Positions 8,901-17,743 of a stretch of 64,000 nt of DNA are shown one piece after another (position 1 is the stretch's first letter; each line of letters begins with the position of its first letter). The position numbers and the translations under genes are program-made. The stretch is taken from assembly GCA_963781155.1 (NCBI GenBank), contig CAWAEC010000016.1, forward strand, positions 1,054,001 to 1,118,000. Reading direction: 5' to 3'. This DNA comes from PALSA-693 sp963781155. GTDB lineage: Bacteria; Actinomycetota; Acidimicrobiia; Acidimicrobiales; Palsa-688. The notes under the pieces were generated by a model. That model ran no database searches. It was not told the origin of the DNA and saw only the letters and a program-made list of their open reading frames with translations.

Positions 8901-9278
8901 CTACCGCCGGCTCGCGCGACGCAACCGCGGCGGCAGCAACAGCTCCGCCAGCCAGCTGAACACGGCGATGAGGAATCCGCCGAGCACTGCCGCCCCAAAG
9001 CTGTCGACGGAGAGATGACTGGACAGCGCGGCGGTGATAGCGAGCAGAGCGGCGTTGATGATCAGGAGAAAAAGACCCAGCGTCAGCAGAATGAGCGGCA
9101 GGCTCAAGAGGCGAAATATCGGACCCAGGATCATGTTGACAACCGAAAAAATGATCGCCACCCAGATGTACCAACCGAGGCCGCCATAGACGTGAATGCC
9201 GGGAACAACTTTCGCCACGATAGCGATGATCACAGCCAGGATGACAACGCGGATCGCGATTCGTAACAGCAGCGTCAT
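8901..9278 (-). CDS. Phage-holin-family (YvlD-like) small membrane protein
   Basis: The 125-residue product is almost entirely four hydrophobic segments: residues about 4-24, 34-55, 60-80 and 93-115. Its ends are basic, and it has the VPGIHVYGGLGWYIWVAIIF and NMILGPIFRLLSLPLILLTLG signatures of the phage_holin_4_2/YvlD group. Despite the family name, chromosomal members are ordinary inner-membrane proteins, often tied to envelope stress, and their role is unclear. No lysis genes are nearby. ATG at 9278 is the natural start. Confidence 0.85.
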   Translation of the reverse strand: MTLLLRIAIRVVILAVIIAIVAKVVPGIHVYGGLGWYIWVAIIFSVVNMILGPIFRLLSLPLILLTLGLFLLIINAALLAITAALSSHLSVDSFGAAVLGGFLIAVFSWLAELLLPPRLRRASRR

Positions 9279-9639
9279 CGAACCTGCTCACTCACTGGTC
9301 TTCCATTCGGGCTCGAGAAACAGACGCCGCCACTCCGGATGAGACCGTAGTCGCGACCCTTGCCGTGTGGGTAGAGGTCGGATAGACCGGGCCAGTTGAC
9401 AGGGGGAAGTAATAGATCCACTGCGGCCAACATACGTGATGTCGAAGCGTCGAATGCGTTTCGATCCCGCGAGTTGCCTGCCTGCCAACCTACCGACTAT
9501 CCGCACGGCTGGCCGATGAGCGCCTCCGCATGACGAAGAGATCGGTCCGTCGCTGCATCTTCTGGGAAGATGACCTCCTCGGCAGCATATGTTCGTCTGC
9601 AGCTGCAGAATCCAGCATGCCGTGAAGGAGGCAGTCGCC

Positions 9640-10551
9640 GTGGTCGATGAGAAAGAAGTTGAAAGGTCCCGGCTCGAGCTTGCCGTCAGGACTATCGGCA
9701 CCCCCAACTCCATCGCCCGTCAGTTCGACTTCTGGGATGACCGCTTCGAAGGGCGGCGGCTCTTTTCCGAGTTGCTTGGAACCTTCTTCCTTGTCCTGGT
9801 CGCTGTCGGTGCGGGCATGGTCAACGCTCGTTTTGGGGGCAGAGCCGTGCCGTACGGTGGAATAGTCGTGGCGCCCGGGCTCATGGTTGCTGCGGTGATC
9901 TTGTTCATGGGCGCGGTGAGTGGAGCGCACCTCAACCCGGGCGTAACCCTCGCGTTTGCACTGCGCGGCAACTTTCCCTGGAAACGAGCGCCTGCCTATG
10001 TCCTTGCCCAACTCCTGGGAGGGGTGCTCGCCACACTGTTGCTGTGGGGCCTCATTGGCAAGCAAGGCTCCGCCGGCCTCACCCTCCCCGGGCACGGGAT
10101 ATCTACTTTGACCGCCATGCTCTGGGAGCTCGTCCTCACGGTTGGATTGATCAGCACGGTCCTGGGTACCGCGTCGGGCGCCCAACAGCTGGGTGCGTTC
10201 GCCGCCATCGGCGTCGGGAGCTATATCGCCCTGGCCGGTCTTTGGGGCTCACCGGTAAGCGGGGCATCGATGAATCCAGCAAGATCCCTGGGACCGGCGC
10301 TTGTGCTCAATGACTGGACATCCTGGTGGGCCTACCTGGTTGGACCTCTCCTGGGTGCCATCGTCGCCGTCGGCATCGCCCACCTCCTCAGAGGTCCCGG
10401 CGGCGGCGCGGCGGGAACCTCGGCTGCCCAGGGCACACTGGGTACGCGTTGGCTGCCGGTGCGCATCGGCAAGGCCGAGAACGCCCCTCTGGACGCTGAT
10501 CTGTCCGACCCTCAGAACCCCGGGACGTCGCACGGCCCCCCGACCCCGTGA
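9640..10551 (+). CDS. MIP/aquaporin family channel
   Basis: GTG at 9640 has GGAGG eight bases upstream; the frame is open back to 9589 but without a better start. The 303-residue protein has six membrane segments and two half-helix loops. The second loop carries the usual NPA (GASMNPARSLGPAL). The first reads SGAHLNPGVTLAFAL, so the canonical NPA is NPG. The N-terminal ~35 residues are charged and cytoplasmic; the C-terminal ~45 are Gly/Pro-rich. The general AqpZ/GlpF layout suggests water, glycerol or small-solute conduction. Selectivity cannot be assigned by eye. Confidence 0.9.
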   Translation: MVDEKEVERSRLELAVRTIGTPNSIARQFDFWDDRFEGRRLFSELLGTFFLVLVAVGAGMVNARFGGRAVPYGGIVVAPGLMVAAVILFMGAVSGAHLNPGVTLAFALRGNFPWKRAPAYVLAQLLGGVLATLLLWGLIGKQGSAGLTLPGHGISTLTAMLWELVLTVGLISTVLGTASGAQQLGAFAAIGVGSYIALAGLWGSPVSGASMNPARSLGPALVLNDWTSWWAYLVGPLLGAIVAVGIAHLLRGPGGGAAGTSAAQGTLGTRWLPVRIGKAENAPLDADLSDPQNPGTSHGPPTP

Positions 10552-10640
10552 GAACCCGACACCATCCCTGCACCGACCCGGCACGGCGCAGTCCCGGCTC
10601 ATCCCCAACTTCGTGGCTTGTTGTTCCGCCCTGTATACTC

Positions 10641-10662
10641 GATCGTATTAGTCAGATTTTGG
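10641..10662 (+). promoter_or_regulatory. Shared motif upstream of LLM monooxygenase (copy 1)
   Basis: GATCGTATTAGT-CAGATTTTGG follows directly after a TATACT that could serve as a -10 box, about 70-90 bases before the LLM start at 10732. Nearly the same string lies upstream of the other LLM gene (14079-14101, minus strand). The shared position suggests a common operator near the transcription start. Confidence 0.5.
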
Positions 10663-10731
10663 ATTCCGCCGCTCGCTTTGGTGCCGTTGACGTCGGCGTA
10701 CCCGCCGTGACATGAGACAGGGCGATTGGGT

Positions 10732-11883
10732 GTGACAACGCAGCGGGCACCATTGAGTGTCCTCGACCTGGTACCGGTTACATCGGGCTCGAACGCAGCC
10801 GAGGCGTTGAGTAACACGATCGACCTGGTCCGTCGAGCCGAGGACCTCGGCTACCGGCGGTACTGGTTCGCGGAGCACCACCTCAATCCAGGCGTGGCGG
10901 GTACCTCGCCACCTATCCTCATCGCGCTGGTCGCGGCGGCGACCACGCACATCCGCCTGGGCTCAGGCGGGGTGCAGAGCGGCCATCGAACCCCCCTGTC
11001 GGTCGTCGAGGAATTCGGGCTTCTTGACTCCCTTCATCCAGGACGAATCGACCTTGGCATCGGTCGCTCCGGCGGCCGCAATTTCATGCGCGAGCGTGCT
11101 GCCGGCGTGGCTCGATCGACGACTGCCAGTCGCCCCGGCGCCCGGACCGCCCGCTATACCGACAACGGCCTGCTGATACCTGAGCGTCCCTCGATGGAGC
11201 GGGTCCTCCAATCCTCCCGCCTGGCCCTCAATGAGGAGTTGCTCCAACAGCCGGGGGCCGAGTCGGTCGAATACGGAGCCCTGCTGCGAGTACTACTGGG
11301 GCTGCTGCGCGGCACCTATCGCTCCCAGAACGGCCTCGATCCGCAGCCCGTGCCGGGCCGGGGTGCGGGCGTCGAACTCTGGGTCCTGGGAAGCAGCGCC
11401 GGCGAAAGCGCCTCGGCTGCTGGCGAACTCGGTCTTCGTTTCGCCGCCAACTATCACGTCAGCCCGGCGACCGTGATGGATGCCGTCGACGGCTATCGGG
11501 CCGCCTTCGTGCCCTCGGCCGACCTGCCCCGGCCCTATCTGGCGGTGTCGGCCGACGTTGTCGTAGGCCCAGACGATGCGTCGGCTCGGGACCTGGCGGC
11601 TGGTTACGGACCCTGGGTACGCAGCATCCGTTCGGGTGAAGGAGCAATCGAGTTCCCGACCCCGGATGAGGCGGCCGCATATCCCTGGAGCGACGAGGAC
11701 CGGGCTTTGGTGGCGGATCGTGTCGATACCCAGTTCGTCGGATCCCCGGCTACCGTGGCGACCGGTTTGGTCCGATTGCAGGAGGCGACGGGCGCCGACG
11801 AGCTGGTGATCACCACCATCACGCACGATCATGACGATCGGGTGCGGTCCTACGAATTGCTGGCCAAGGAGTGGCACAGCTAA
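10732..11883 (+). CDS. LLM class flavin-dependent oxidoreductase (luciferase-like)
   Basis: From GTG 10732 the 383-residue product reads as a luciferase-like TIM barrel: LSVLDLVPVTSGS, RRAEDLGYRRYWFAEHH (residues about 34-50), RLGSGGVQSGHRTPLSVVEEFGLLDSLHPGRIDLGIGRS, and a C-terminal VGSPATVATGLVRL. These are the FMN-binding and substrate-loop landmarks of the group. A TTG at 10726 is an alternative start. It precedes, on the same strand, nothing in its operon; the next genes run the other way. The substrate is unknown. Confidence 0.9.
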   Translation: MTTQRAPLSVLDLVPVTSGSNAAEALSNTIDLVRRAEDLGYRRYWFAEHHLNPGVAGTSPPILIALVAAATTHIRLGSGGVQSGHRTPLSVVEEFGLLDSLHPGRIDLGIGRSGGRNFMRERAAGVARSTTASRPGARTARYTDNGLLIPERPSMERVLQSSRLALNEELLQQPGAESVEYGALLRVLLGLLRGTYRSQNGLDPQPVPGRGAGVELWVLGSSAGESASAAGELGLRFAANYHVSPATVMDAVDGYRAAFVPSADLPRPYLAVSADVVVGPDDASARDLAAGYGPWVRSIRSGEGAIEFPTPDEAAAYPWSDEDRALVADRVDTQFVGSPATVATGLVRLQEATGADELVITTITHDHDDRVRSYELLAKEWHS

Positions 11884-11884
11884 C

Positions 11885-12611
11885 TCAGGTGCAGCCAGAT
11901 CCCACCGGTGCGATTGGTGGGGCCCGGAACTGATCAAACGACAACTCCCACCGGATCGCAAAGCCCAGTGTCTGATAGAGCCGAATGGCTCCGCTGTTGC
12001 TCCGGGTCACGTGCAGGAAGGGAGTTTCCTGGCGGGCGCGGATATTGGCGACGACGGCCCTCACCAGCCGCGACGCCAGCCCCTCTCCGCGATACTCGGC
12101 GTCGGTACACACCGCGTCTGATCTCGCACCAGCCCGGCGGATGCAGTCGTTCGCCGGCCATGGCGACGAGGACGTCGCCTCGGCGGATCCCGATGTACGT
12201 GCCCATCTGGATCGTTCTCGGCAAGAATGGCCCAGGCCGGGTCCGGCGCACCAGGTCCAGCATCTCCGGGACGTGGGTGTCTCGGAGGACTACAGCTTCC
12301 TCGTCAGGGCAGCCTTCGACCCCCAGATCGATCATCTGCACGCCGGCGATTCGGCCCACGATCTCCCAACCAGCAGCCGGGACGGCTGGCCGGCCTGCCA
12401 GTGTCGCAACCGAACCCGGCCCCACCAGGGTGGCCAGGTCATCCCACGCCCGCACGTCGTGGTCCGGCGCCAACGCCCCAAACGGACAGATCCCGGGCGC
12501 GTAACGCATGGCCTGTCCTTTTTTCTCGGCGAGAAGAGCGTGCGGCCCCAGGAGCGAGCTCCACACCGGTGATTCCAGTACGTCCAGGTTCAGACCTTGC
12601 GCGAAGCTCAC
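11885..12611 (-). pseudogene. GNAT-family N-acetyltransferase, frameshifted
   Basis: A GTG at 12611 overlaps the stop of the upstream LLM gene (GTGA), so the two form an operon. The first frame gives the FR47-like N-terminal part (LNLDVLESPVWSSLLGPHALLAE, later MGTYIGIRRGDVLVAMAGERLH, GWCEI). At about 12117-12121 one extra base shifts the frame. The next frame immediately resumes with VCTDAEYRGEGLASRLVRAVV (acetyl-CoA-binding motif A) and FLHVTRSNSGAIRLYQTLGF, to the stop at 11885. Restored length is about 241 residues, normal for the family. Confidence 0.8.
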
Positions 12612-13984
12612 CGAGCAGGTGGAGTGGCGAGCCCCGACAGACGCGGGGTCGGCACGCCCAGATGGTCCCGCAACGTCTCGCCGGTGTAGTCGGCCCGGAA
12701 GGCGCCGCGCTCTTGCAACAGTGGGACCACGGAATCGGCGAACACGTCCAGGCCGCCGGGGGTGATGTGCGGCACCAGTATGAACCCGTCGCAGGCTGGT
12801 TCCTCCACATGGCGGATCATCATCTCCGCAATCGTGCCCGGGGCTCCGACGAACGACTGCCGTCCCGTCACCTCGACAATGAGCTCGCGGATCGAGAGTT
12901 TCCCCGTCGCCGCCCGTTGCCGCCATTCGTTTGCGGTCGCAACCGGATCTTTGTACATCCGCACGCTGGCCCGACCTTTGGCGATGGTGTTGTCTCCGAC
13001 TAACGGGTCGATATCGGGTAAAGGGCCGTCCGGGTCGTAGGCGGATAGATCCCGATTCCACAACTGCTCGAGGAGCTTTATTGCGGTCTGGCCAGTGACC
13101 TGCTGGAACCGGACCTCGCGAGCCAGCTCGGCAGCTTCCTCGTCGGTATCGGCCAGGATGAAGGTGCTCGCGGGCAGGACGGCGAGATCTTCCGGACTCC
13201 TTCCGAACCGAGCCATGCGTCCTTTGACGTCGGCGTAGAAACCTTTGCCGGCCTCCAGAGCGGCGTGACGGGTGAAAATGGCGTCGGCCGTTTGGGCAGC
13301 GAACTCTCTTCCCTCTTCCGAATCCCCGGCCTGGAAAATCACCGGCCGCCCCTGTGGGCTGCGGGGGACGTTGCACTGGCCCCCGATGTCGAAGTACTCG
13401 TCGTGGTGTTCGAAACTGCCAGCCCCGTCGTCAGTGAGGAACACTCCCAAGTCGCGATCGGCGATGATCTCGTCCCCTCGCCACGAATCGAACAGTTCCC
13501 ACGTGGTGAACATGAATTGACGGGCTCGGGCGTACCGCTCGCTCTCCGGCAGATACCCGCCCCGGCGAAAGTTCTCGCCGGTGAATGCGTCCCACGAGGT
13601 GACGACGTTCCAGGCGGCGCGGCCCCCAGAGAGATGGTCAAGACTGGCAAACTGACGTGCCACTTCATACGGTTCGTTGAACGTCGAGTTGATCGTGCCG
13701 GCCAGACCCAACCGGTCCGTGACCGCTGCCAGCGCCGCCAGGACGGTAAAAGTGTCCGGGCGCCCGACGACATCCAGGTCGTAGATGCGTCCGCTCTGTT
13801 CACGCAGACGCAGCCCCTCGGCCAGGAACAAGAAGTCGAATTTGGCTCGCTCGGCTGTGCGGGCGAAGTGTACGAACGACGCGAACTCAATGTGACTTCC
13901 GGACCGGGGGTCGCTCCAAACCGTGGTGTTGTTTACGCCCGGGAAATGGGCCCCCAGGTGCATCTGTCGCTGAGGTGTGGTCAT
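12608..13984 (-). CDS. LLM class monooxygenase, NtaA/SnaA/DszA family
   Basis: The 458-residue product (ATG 13984; a further ATG lies at 14011) has the features of FMNH2-dependent NtaA/DszA monooxygenases: GAHFPGVNNTTVW near the N-terminus, FARTAERAKFDFLFLAEGL, then RQFASLDHLSGGRAAWNVVTSWD (residues about 111-133) and PVIFQAGDSEEGREFAA. These enzymes need a partner flavin reductase and oxidise sulfonates, aminopolycarboxylates or dibenzothiophene sulfone; the substrate here is unknown. It is the first gene of an operon with the broken GNAT gene and has the shared LLM motif upstream. Confidence 0.9.
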   Translation of the reverse strand: MTTPQRQMHLGAHFPGVNNTTVWSDPRSGSHIEFASFVHFARTAERAKFDFLFLAEGLRLREQSGRIYDLDVVGRPDTFTVLAALAAVTDRLGLAGTINSTFNEPYEVARQFASLDHLSGGRAAWNVVTSWDAFTGENFRRGGYLPESERYARARQFMFTTWELFDSWRGDEIIADRDLGVFLTDDGAGSFEHHDEYFDIGGQCNVPRSPQGRPVIFQAGDSEEGREFAAQTADAIFTRHAALEAGKGFYADVKGRMARFGRSPEDLAVLPASTFILADTDEEAAELAREVRFQQVTGQTAIKLLEQLWNRDLSAYDPDGPLPDIDPLVGDNTIAKGRASVRMYKDPVATANEWRQRAATGKLSIRELIVEVTGRQSFVGAPGTIAEMMIRHVEEPACDGFILVPHITPGGLDVFADSVVPLLQERGAFRADYTGETLRDHLGVPTPRLSGLATPPAR

Positions 13985-14078
13985 CAAGCCTCGCTCTTCA
14001 AACCGTGGCATGCCGGTTGGCTGGTCGCAGGAGTCCCAGGTCAGCCCGCAGTGTGGTCCGCTGGTAACTTCGACTCCT

Positions 14079-14101
14079 CCTAAAACTCTACTAATCCGAT
14101 C
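14079..14101 (-). promoter_or_regulatory. Shared motif upstream of LLM monooxygenase (copy 2)
   Basis: On the minus strand GATCGGATTAGT-AGAGTTTTAGG follows directly after a -10-like CATAAT, about 95-117 bases before the NtaA-like gene. It matches the motif at 10641-10662 at most positions and holds the same place relative to the gene. Confidence 0.5.
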
Positions 14102-14165
14102 ATATTATGCGGAGGAAAGGTGTTGAGTTGGATCGATGTCACGGCCCGACCGGTAGCATGCCCCC

Positions 14166-14759
14166 ATGAGCGACGCGACCACCTCTTCGGTTTTCGTTCC
14201 CCTTCGTGAGCACGAGGGCCAACTCCTTCCGGTGCCGGGTGTGTGGGTGATCGACCGGAGCCACTCGAGCATGGCTTTCGAAGCCCGTCACATGGTCGTG
14301 ACGCGCATGCGAGGCCGATTTCGATCCTTCTCCGGAGAGTTCCACATCGCGGAGGTGCCCGAGGACTCCTGGGTCGAGGTTTCCATCGACGCCGCCAGCC
14401 TGGACACCACCAACGACGCGGCGGATGAGAGCCTCAAAAGCGAACGGTTTCTCGACGTGGAACGGTTCCCGCACCTGCACTATCGGAGTACCGCAGTGCA
14501 GCACGTCGAAGCCGAACGGTGGCTGGTGGAAGGCGACCTGACCATCAAAGACATCACCCGGCCGATGGCCCTCGATGCCAGCTTTGAGGGGGCGGTGCCG
14601 GTGAGCCGAGGGGCGCGGGCGAAGATGGCCTTCGTCGCACTCGGGGAGTTCGACCGTCGGGACTACGGGATCGACTTCAATATCCCCGTGCCTGGTGGCG
14701 GCTGGGTCGTCGGCAACCGGGTCCGGCTGGACCTCGACGTCGAGGCCAACCTGGAGTAA
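14166..14759 (+). CDS. YceI-family protein
   Basis: This 197-residue protein has the YceI lipocalin-like barrel: WVIDRSHSSMAFEARHMVVTRMRG (residues about 28-51), then WVEVSIDAASLDTTNDAADESLKSERFLDVERFPHL, VEGDLTIKDITRPMALDA and a late FDRRDYGI. YceI proteins bind isoprenoid-like lipids. No signal peptide is visible, so this one is probably cytoplasmic. It is transcribed divergently from the NtaA-like gene. ATG 14166 is the natural start. Confidence 0.95.
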   Translation: MSDATTSSVFVPLREHEGQLLPVPGVWVIDRSHSSMAFEARHMVVTRMRGRFRSFSGEFHIAEVPEDSWVEVSIDAASLDTTNDAADESLKSERFLDVERFPHLHYRSTAVQHVEAERWLVEGDLTIKDITRPMALDASFEGAVPVSRGARAKMAFVALGEFDRRDYGIDFNIPVPGGGWVVGNRVRLDLDVEANLE

Positions 14760-14788
14760 CCCTGCCACGGGGCGGACGTACGCGGTGG

Positions 14789-15649
14789 TCAACCGCCTCG
14801 GATGGCTGCTGCCTCGAACTCGGCCACGCTGTCGTTGAGGCTCAGCGAGACCTTCGGCTGCAGATACCGGTGTCCGCCCGCGGCGGCGCGCACCGCCGTA
14901 CCCCACGAAGTGAAACCAACCGCGTGGCCGGCGAACGCCATGGGTCCCTCGGACACCTGGACCGCAACGACGCCCTCGGCCCGCTGCTGAAGGGCCGACG
15001 ACTGCATCCGCTCCATGGCTGACTCCCGGGCCGCATACATGGCTTCCGTGAAGTTCGCGAGCTCGACGTTCTGGCTCGTCTGACGCATCGCCGTCCCCGC
15101 GCTGCGACGAGGCACGTGGACATACGACGCTCCATATGCGAGGCCACACGGCTCCCATCCAGCGTTGTGCAGCAAGGCGAAATCCCGTCCAGACAGATCT
15201 GACACAAACGGTGCGCCCCGCGGTCCGGTCCGCTGGCCGGGGACCACCGCCGAGCCGAGCAGCACCACGTTTACGGCATGCCGTTCCACGGTGAGCCCCA
15301 CCCGGACTCCGACGACACCGGCCCCGCCCACCTGGCTGCACTCCTGCTCTAAGCGGCGGGAGGCCGCCTGCATGGCCATGTTGGTGGCGTAGGACGCCGC
15401 TGTGACCTCGCCGGCGGCCCATTGCCAGCTGCCCTGCGGGATCGAGAAGACACCTGCGCCGGAGACCAGGTCCACCGCCTCCCATCCAATCGAATGTAGG
15501 ACGAGGATTTCATCGATGGACAGATCCGAAGTTACCGCCCGGTCACTCCCGCCCGTCCGCCCCTCTCGGTGGCGGCTGCTCGATTCAAGGGCCTTGACGG
15601 CGTCACGAATCTCCTGCCGTCTCGATTCCGGTCCGCCGACGTCACTCAT
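14789..15649 (-). CDS. Tandem YbjQ-like (heavy-metal-binding domain) protein 3
   Basis: This is the last gene of the psp operon, its ATG overlapping the previous stop by four bases (ATGA); an upstream in-frame start at 15766 is less likely. The 286-residue product holds two copies of the YbjQ/DUF74 fold. Each begins with TSDLSIDEILVLHSIGWEAV- or VSDLSGRDFALLHNAGWEPC-like text and ends with a helix of Glu/Arg-rich MERM type followed by a GVVGVRV-like beta hairpin. Repeat 1 covers residues about 37-160, repeat 2 about 170-275. Metal-binding residues are not conserved in an obvious way. The family name is structural, and function is unknown. Confidence 0.75.
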   Translation of the reverse strand: MSDVGGPESRRQEIRDAVKALESSSRHREGRTGGSDRAVTSDLSIDEILVLHSIGWEAVDLVSGAGVFSIPQGSWQWAAGEVTAASYATNMAMQAASRRLEQECSQVGGAGVVGVRVGLTVERHAVNVVLLGSAVVPGQRTGPRGAPFVSDLSGRDFALLHNAGWEPCGLAYGASYVHVPRRSAGTAMRQTSQNVELANFTEAMYAARESAMERMQSSALQQRAEGVVAVQVSEGPMAFAGHAVGFTSWGTAVRAAAGGHRYLQPKVSLSLNDSVAEFEAAAIRGG

Positions 15650-16536
15650 CGCAGCGTCACCGTGGGGACGGGCTGCGGCAGCGGGTCGGCCTCTTTTACC
15701 CGACGTACCCGGGTGCCGCGGAGGGTGCAGTGCCGCTCGAAATCGCCCTCGGAGATCTCCGACCATCCGACGTCGAGGGTCGCGCCGTGCAGAGCGTCAT
15801 GGCTCAGGCCACGCTTGATGCGATCTCGCGCCACCCGCCGGACCTGCATCTCGGCGTCGGCCATTTGCACAATCTCATCAGTCGGGGTCACGGTACCCGT
15901 CATGTCATAACCACCCCTGAGCAGGATCTCAGTGGCGCACACGCTCCAGACCCGGACCGATGCCATGGTGGCCACCACCGACACCGGAAAGAAACCGGCC
16001 TCCACGAGCTTGGCCAGGCGTTGCCCGGCCAGGTACGAGGTCCAGATCTCGGTCGGCGGGTCGGCCTCCTCGACGACCACGGCCGTCCCGAGCATGTGGA
16101 ACTCCCGGATGCCACCGTCGATCAGGTGGGAGGACGAGTCGACGACGCCGATGACGCCGTGGGCACCGGCTTCGGCCGCCTCCTCTCGCATCCTTCGCAA
16201 CGCGGTGTCGTACCCGTCCGACCACGACGTCGAGACCCACGGTTGCTCGATGTTGCTCCCCCAGCTTCGATGGTCCATTCCGCGCGCGTAGTAGTGCGGG
16301 CACTGGTAGGTGCTGAGGGTCTGACCCCAGCCCCCTCCGGACCAAAATGCCGATGTCGCATACTGCGAGCCGGCCCCGTACCACGTCCACTGCATCACGC
16401 AGTAGCCCTGGACCAGCCCCACCGGTCGCATCCCCATTTGCAGGCACGCCGCGAACTCCGGGACGGTGAGCGCCGAACTGAACGCGGCACGCTCGAGCCG
16501 TCCTGCCGTTTCGGGTGGCAGATCGGGGCTGGACAT
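15646..16536 (-). CDS. Tandem YbjQ-like (heavy-metal-binding domain) protein 2
   Basis: The 296-residue product starts at ATG 16536 overlapping the upstream stop by one base (TGATG). It has two diverged YbjQ-like repeats: SSALTVPEFAACLQMGMRPVGLVQG with EAGAHGVIGVVDS, and a second with AGQRLAKLVEAGFFPVSVVA. Compared with its neighbours it carries an unusual Trp/Tyr/Gly-rich insert (residues about 48-95, with CPHYYARGMDHRSWG), probably an exposed loop. It is the most divergent of the three paralogues and may have a different partner or ligand. Confidence 0.75.
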   Translation of the reverse strand: MSSPDLPPETAGRLERAAFSSALTVPEFAACLQMGMRPVGLVQGYCVMQWTWYGAGSQYATSAFWSGGGWGQTLSTYQCPHYYARGMDHRSWGSNIEQPWVSTSWSDGYDTALRRMREEAAEAGAHGVIGVVDSSSHLIDGGIREFHMLGTAVVVEEADPPTEIWTSYLAGQRLAKLVEAGFFPVSVVATMASVRVWSVCATEILLRGGYDMTGTVTPTDEIVQMADAEMQVRRVARDRIKRGLSHDALHGATLDVGWSEISEGDFERHCTLRGTRVRRVKEADPLPQPVPTVTLR

Positions 16537-17351
16537 CAGTTGTCCAGCGAGATGATGGTGGTCGGCTTCGGCAGGGTCACGTCGTCAGTCGTCTTCACCA
16601 CCGCGGTCCCGAGGGACAAGAACTCGATGGTGTGACTGCCCCACATGTGGCTCTTCTCCTCCAGCCGCACACCCACGATCCCGGTTGCCGCCAGACGCTC
16701 AGCTTCGTCCTGCATCCGGGTCATAGCGAGCTCACGAGCTTCGTAGAGGGCCTGAGTGAAGTTTGGCAACTCGACGTTCTGGCCCATCGAGCCGATGGTC
16801 TGGCCGAGCCCGCGGTGGGCGATGTGATAGACGCAGGTGCCCATGACCAGGCCCTGAGGCACGTGACCCGTCTGCATGATGGTCCAGAAATCCTGGCCTG
16901 ACAGATCAGAGGTGAAAGGCTTACCCAGCTTGTTCCGGTAGGAGAGTCCACTCTCCGCCTTTACTGCCGTGCCCATGGCGATGAACTCCGCGGCATCCTT
17001 TCCCCACTCGTAATAGTTGACGTCGAGACGTACACCAACGACGCCGTCGGCGCCGAGCTGCTCCGCTTCCTCCTCCATGCGAGTCATCGCCAGCTCCCGG
17101 GCGTTGTACATAGCCTCCGTCAACTTGGTCAACTCCTGCGAGGTGGCCCAGCGCCGGGCCTGGATTCCGGTGTGATAGATCGACGAACCCATCACGAAGC
17201 CCAGAGGGTGGAAGCCGACTTCCTTGATGAGGAGGAACTCGTTGACGGAAAGGTCGGAGGTGAAGAGCCCTTTCTCGAGCTCGCGGAGGCGGCGCCCCGC
17301 ATCCTTGGGCAAATCCGCGGGCTGCGCGGCGGGCACATCGTCATTTGTCAT
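16536..17351 (-). CDS. Tandem YbjQ-like (heavy-metal-binding domain) protein 1
   Basis: The 271-residue product has the clearest repeat pair of the three. Repeat 1 (about residues 28-135): FTSDLSVNEFLLIKEVGFHPLG, AMYNARELAMTRMEEEAEQLGADGVVGVRL. Repeat 2 (about 145-260): FTSDLSGQDFWTIMQTGHVPQG, ALYEARELAMTRMQDEAERLAATGIVGVRL. The near identity of the ELAMTRM helices shows an internal duplication. It follows the 131-residue unknown gene with a four-base overlap. YbjQ-type domains form pentamers in solved structures; here two domains per chain could build pseudo-symmetric rings. Confidence 0.8.
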   Translation of the reverse strand: MTNDDVPAAQPADLPKDAGRRLRELEKGLFTSDLSVNEFLLIKEVGFHPLGFVMGSSIYHTGIQARRWATSQELTKLTEAMYNARELAMTRMEEEAEQLGADGVVGVRLDVNYYEWGKDAAEFIAMGTAVKAESGLSYRNKLGKPFTSDLSGQDFWTIMQTGHVPQGLVMGTCVYHIAHRGLGQTIGSMGQNVELPNFTQALYEARELAMTRMQDEAERLAATGIVGVRLEEKSHMWGSHTIEFLSLGTAVVKTTDDVTLPKPTTIISLDN

Positions 17352-17743
17352 TGGGGTCCTCCGATCACCATGTTCTCAAGGGCCAGCCGAGCGGCCTGGC
17401 TGTGCGCGGCCTCCTGCTGAAGGCCGGCGAGGAGGCGCCGCAGCCATTCGCTCATGTCCACCTTCTCGCTTCGGATCCTGATGCCTCCGGATGAGTGCCC
17501 GATCGAGCACGCCACGCCCGCGCCGTGGATCTCGGCGGCAAACTCGTTCTGGCCGATCGCGGCGCGCACCGCCTTGATCTCGTCGGATTTCCGCAGGAAG
17601 CCGCCCTGTCGTTCCACCTCAAGCTGGTCGCCCAGGGGTCCGGCCAGCTGCCCGACGAGGAGCTTGAGCAGCGTGCGGACGTCCTGATTGTCGCCGAGGA
17701 GGGTGGTGGCCGCCAACTCGAGATCAAAGGCGTCGTCAGTCAC
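17348..17743 (-). CDS. Uncharacterised protein in psp operon (131 aa)
   Basis: This soluble 131-residue protein overlaps pspA by four bases upstream and the first YbjQ-like gene by four downstream. It begins with an acidic helix (FDLELAATTLLGDNQDVRTLLKLLVGQLAGPLGDQLEVER), followed by a beta-rich core (AAEIHGAGVACSIGHSSGGIRIRSEKVDMSEWL) and a helical Ala-rich end. No family is recognised. The position between PspA and the YbjQ-like proteins, with coupled translation, suggests it is a fixed structural or adaptor partner. Confidence 0.7.
   Translation of the reverse strand: MTDDAFDLELAATTLLGDNQDVRTLLKLLVGQLAGPLGDQLEVERQGGFLRKSDEIKAVRAAIGQNEFAAEIHGAGVACSIGHSSGGIRIRSEKVDMSEWLRRLLAGLQQEAAHSQAARLALENMVIGGPQ

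Noticed and set aside
8901..9278. Prophage lysis module (holin family name)
   Set aside because: No endolysin or phage structural genes nearby; the family is mostly chromosomal.
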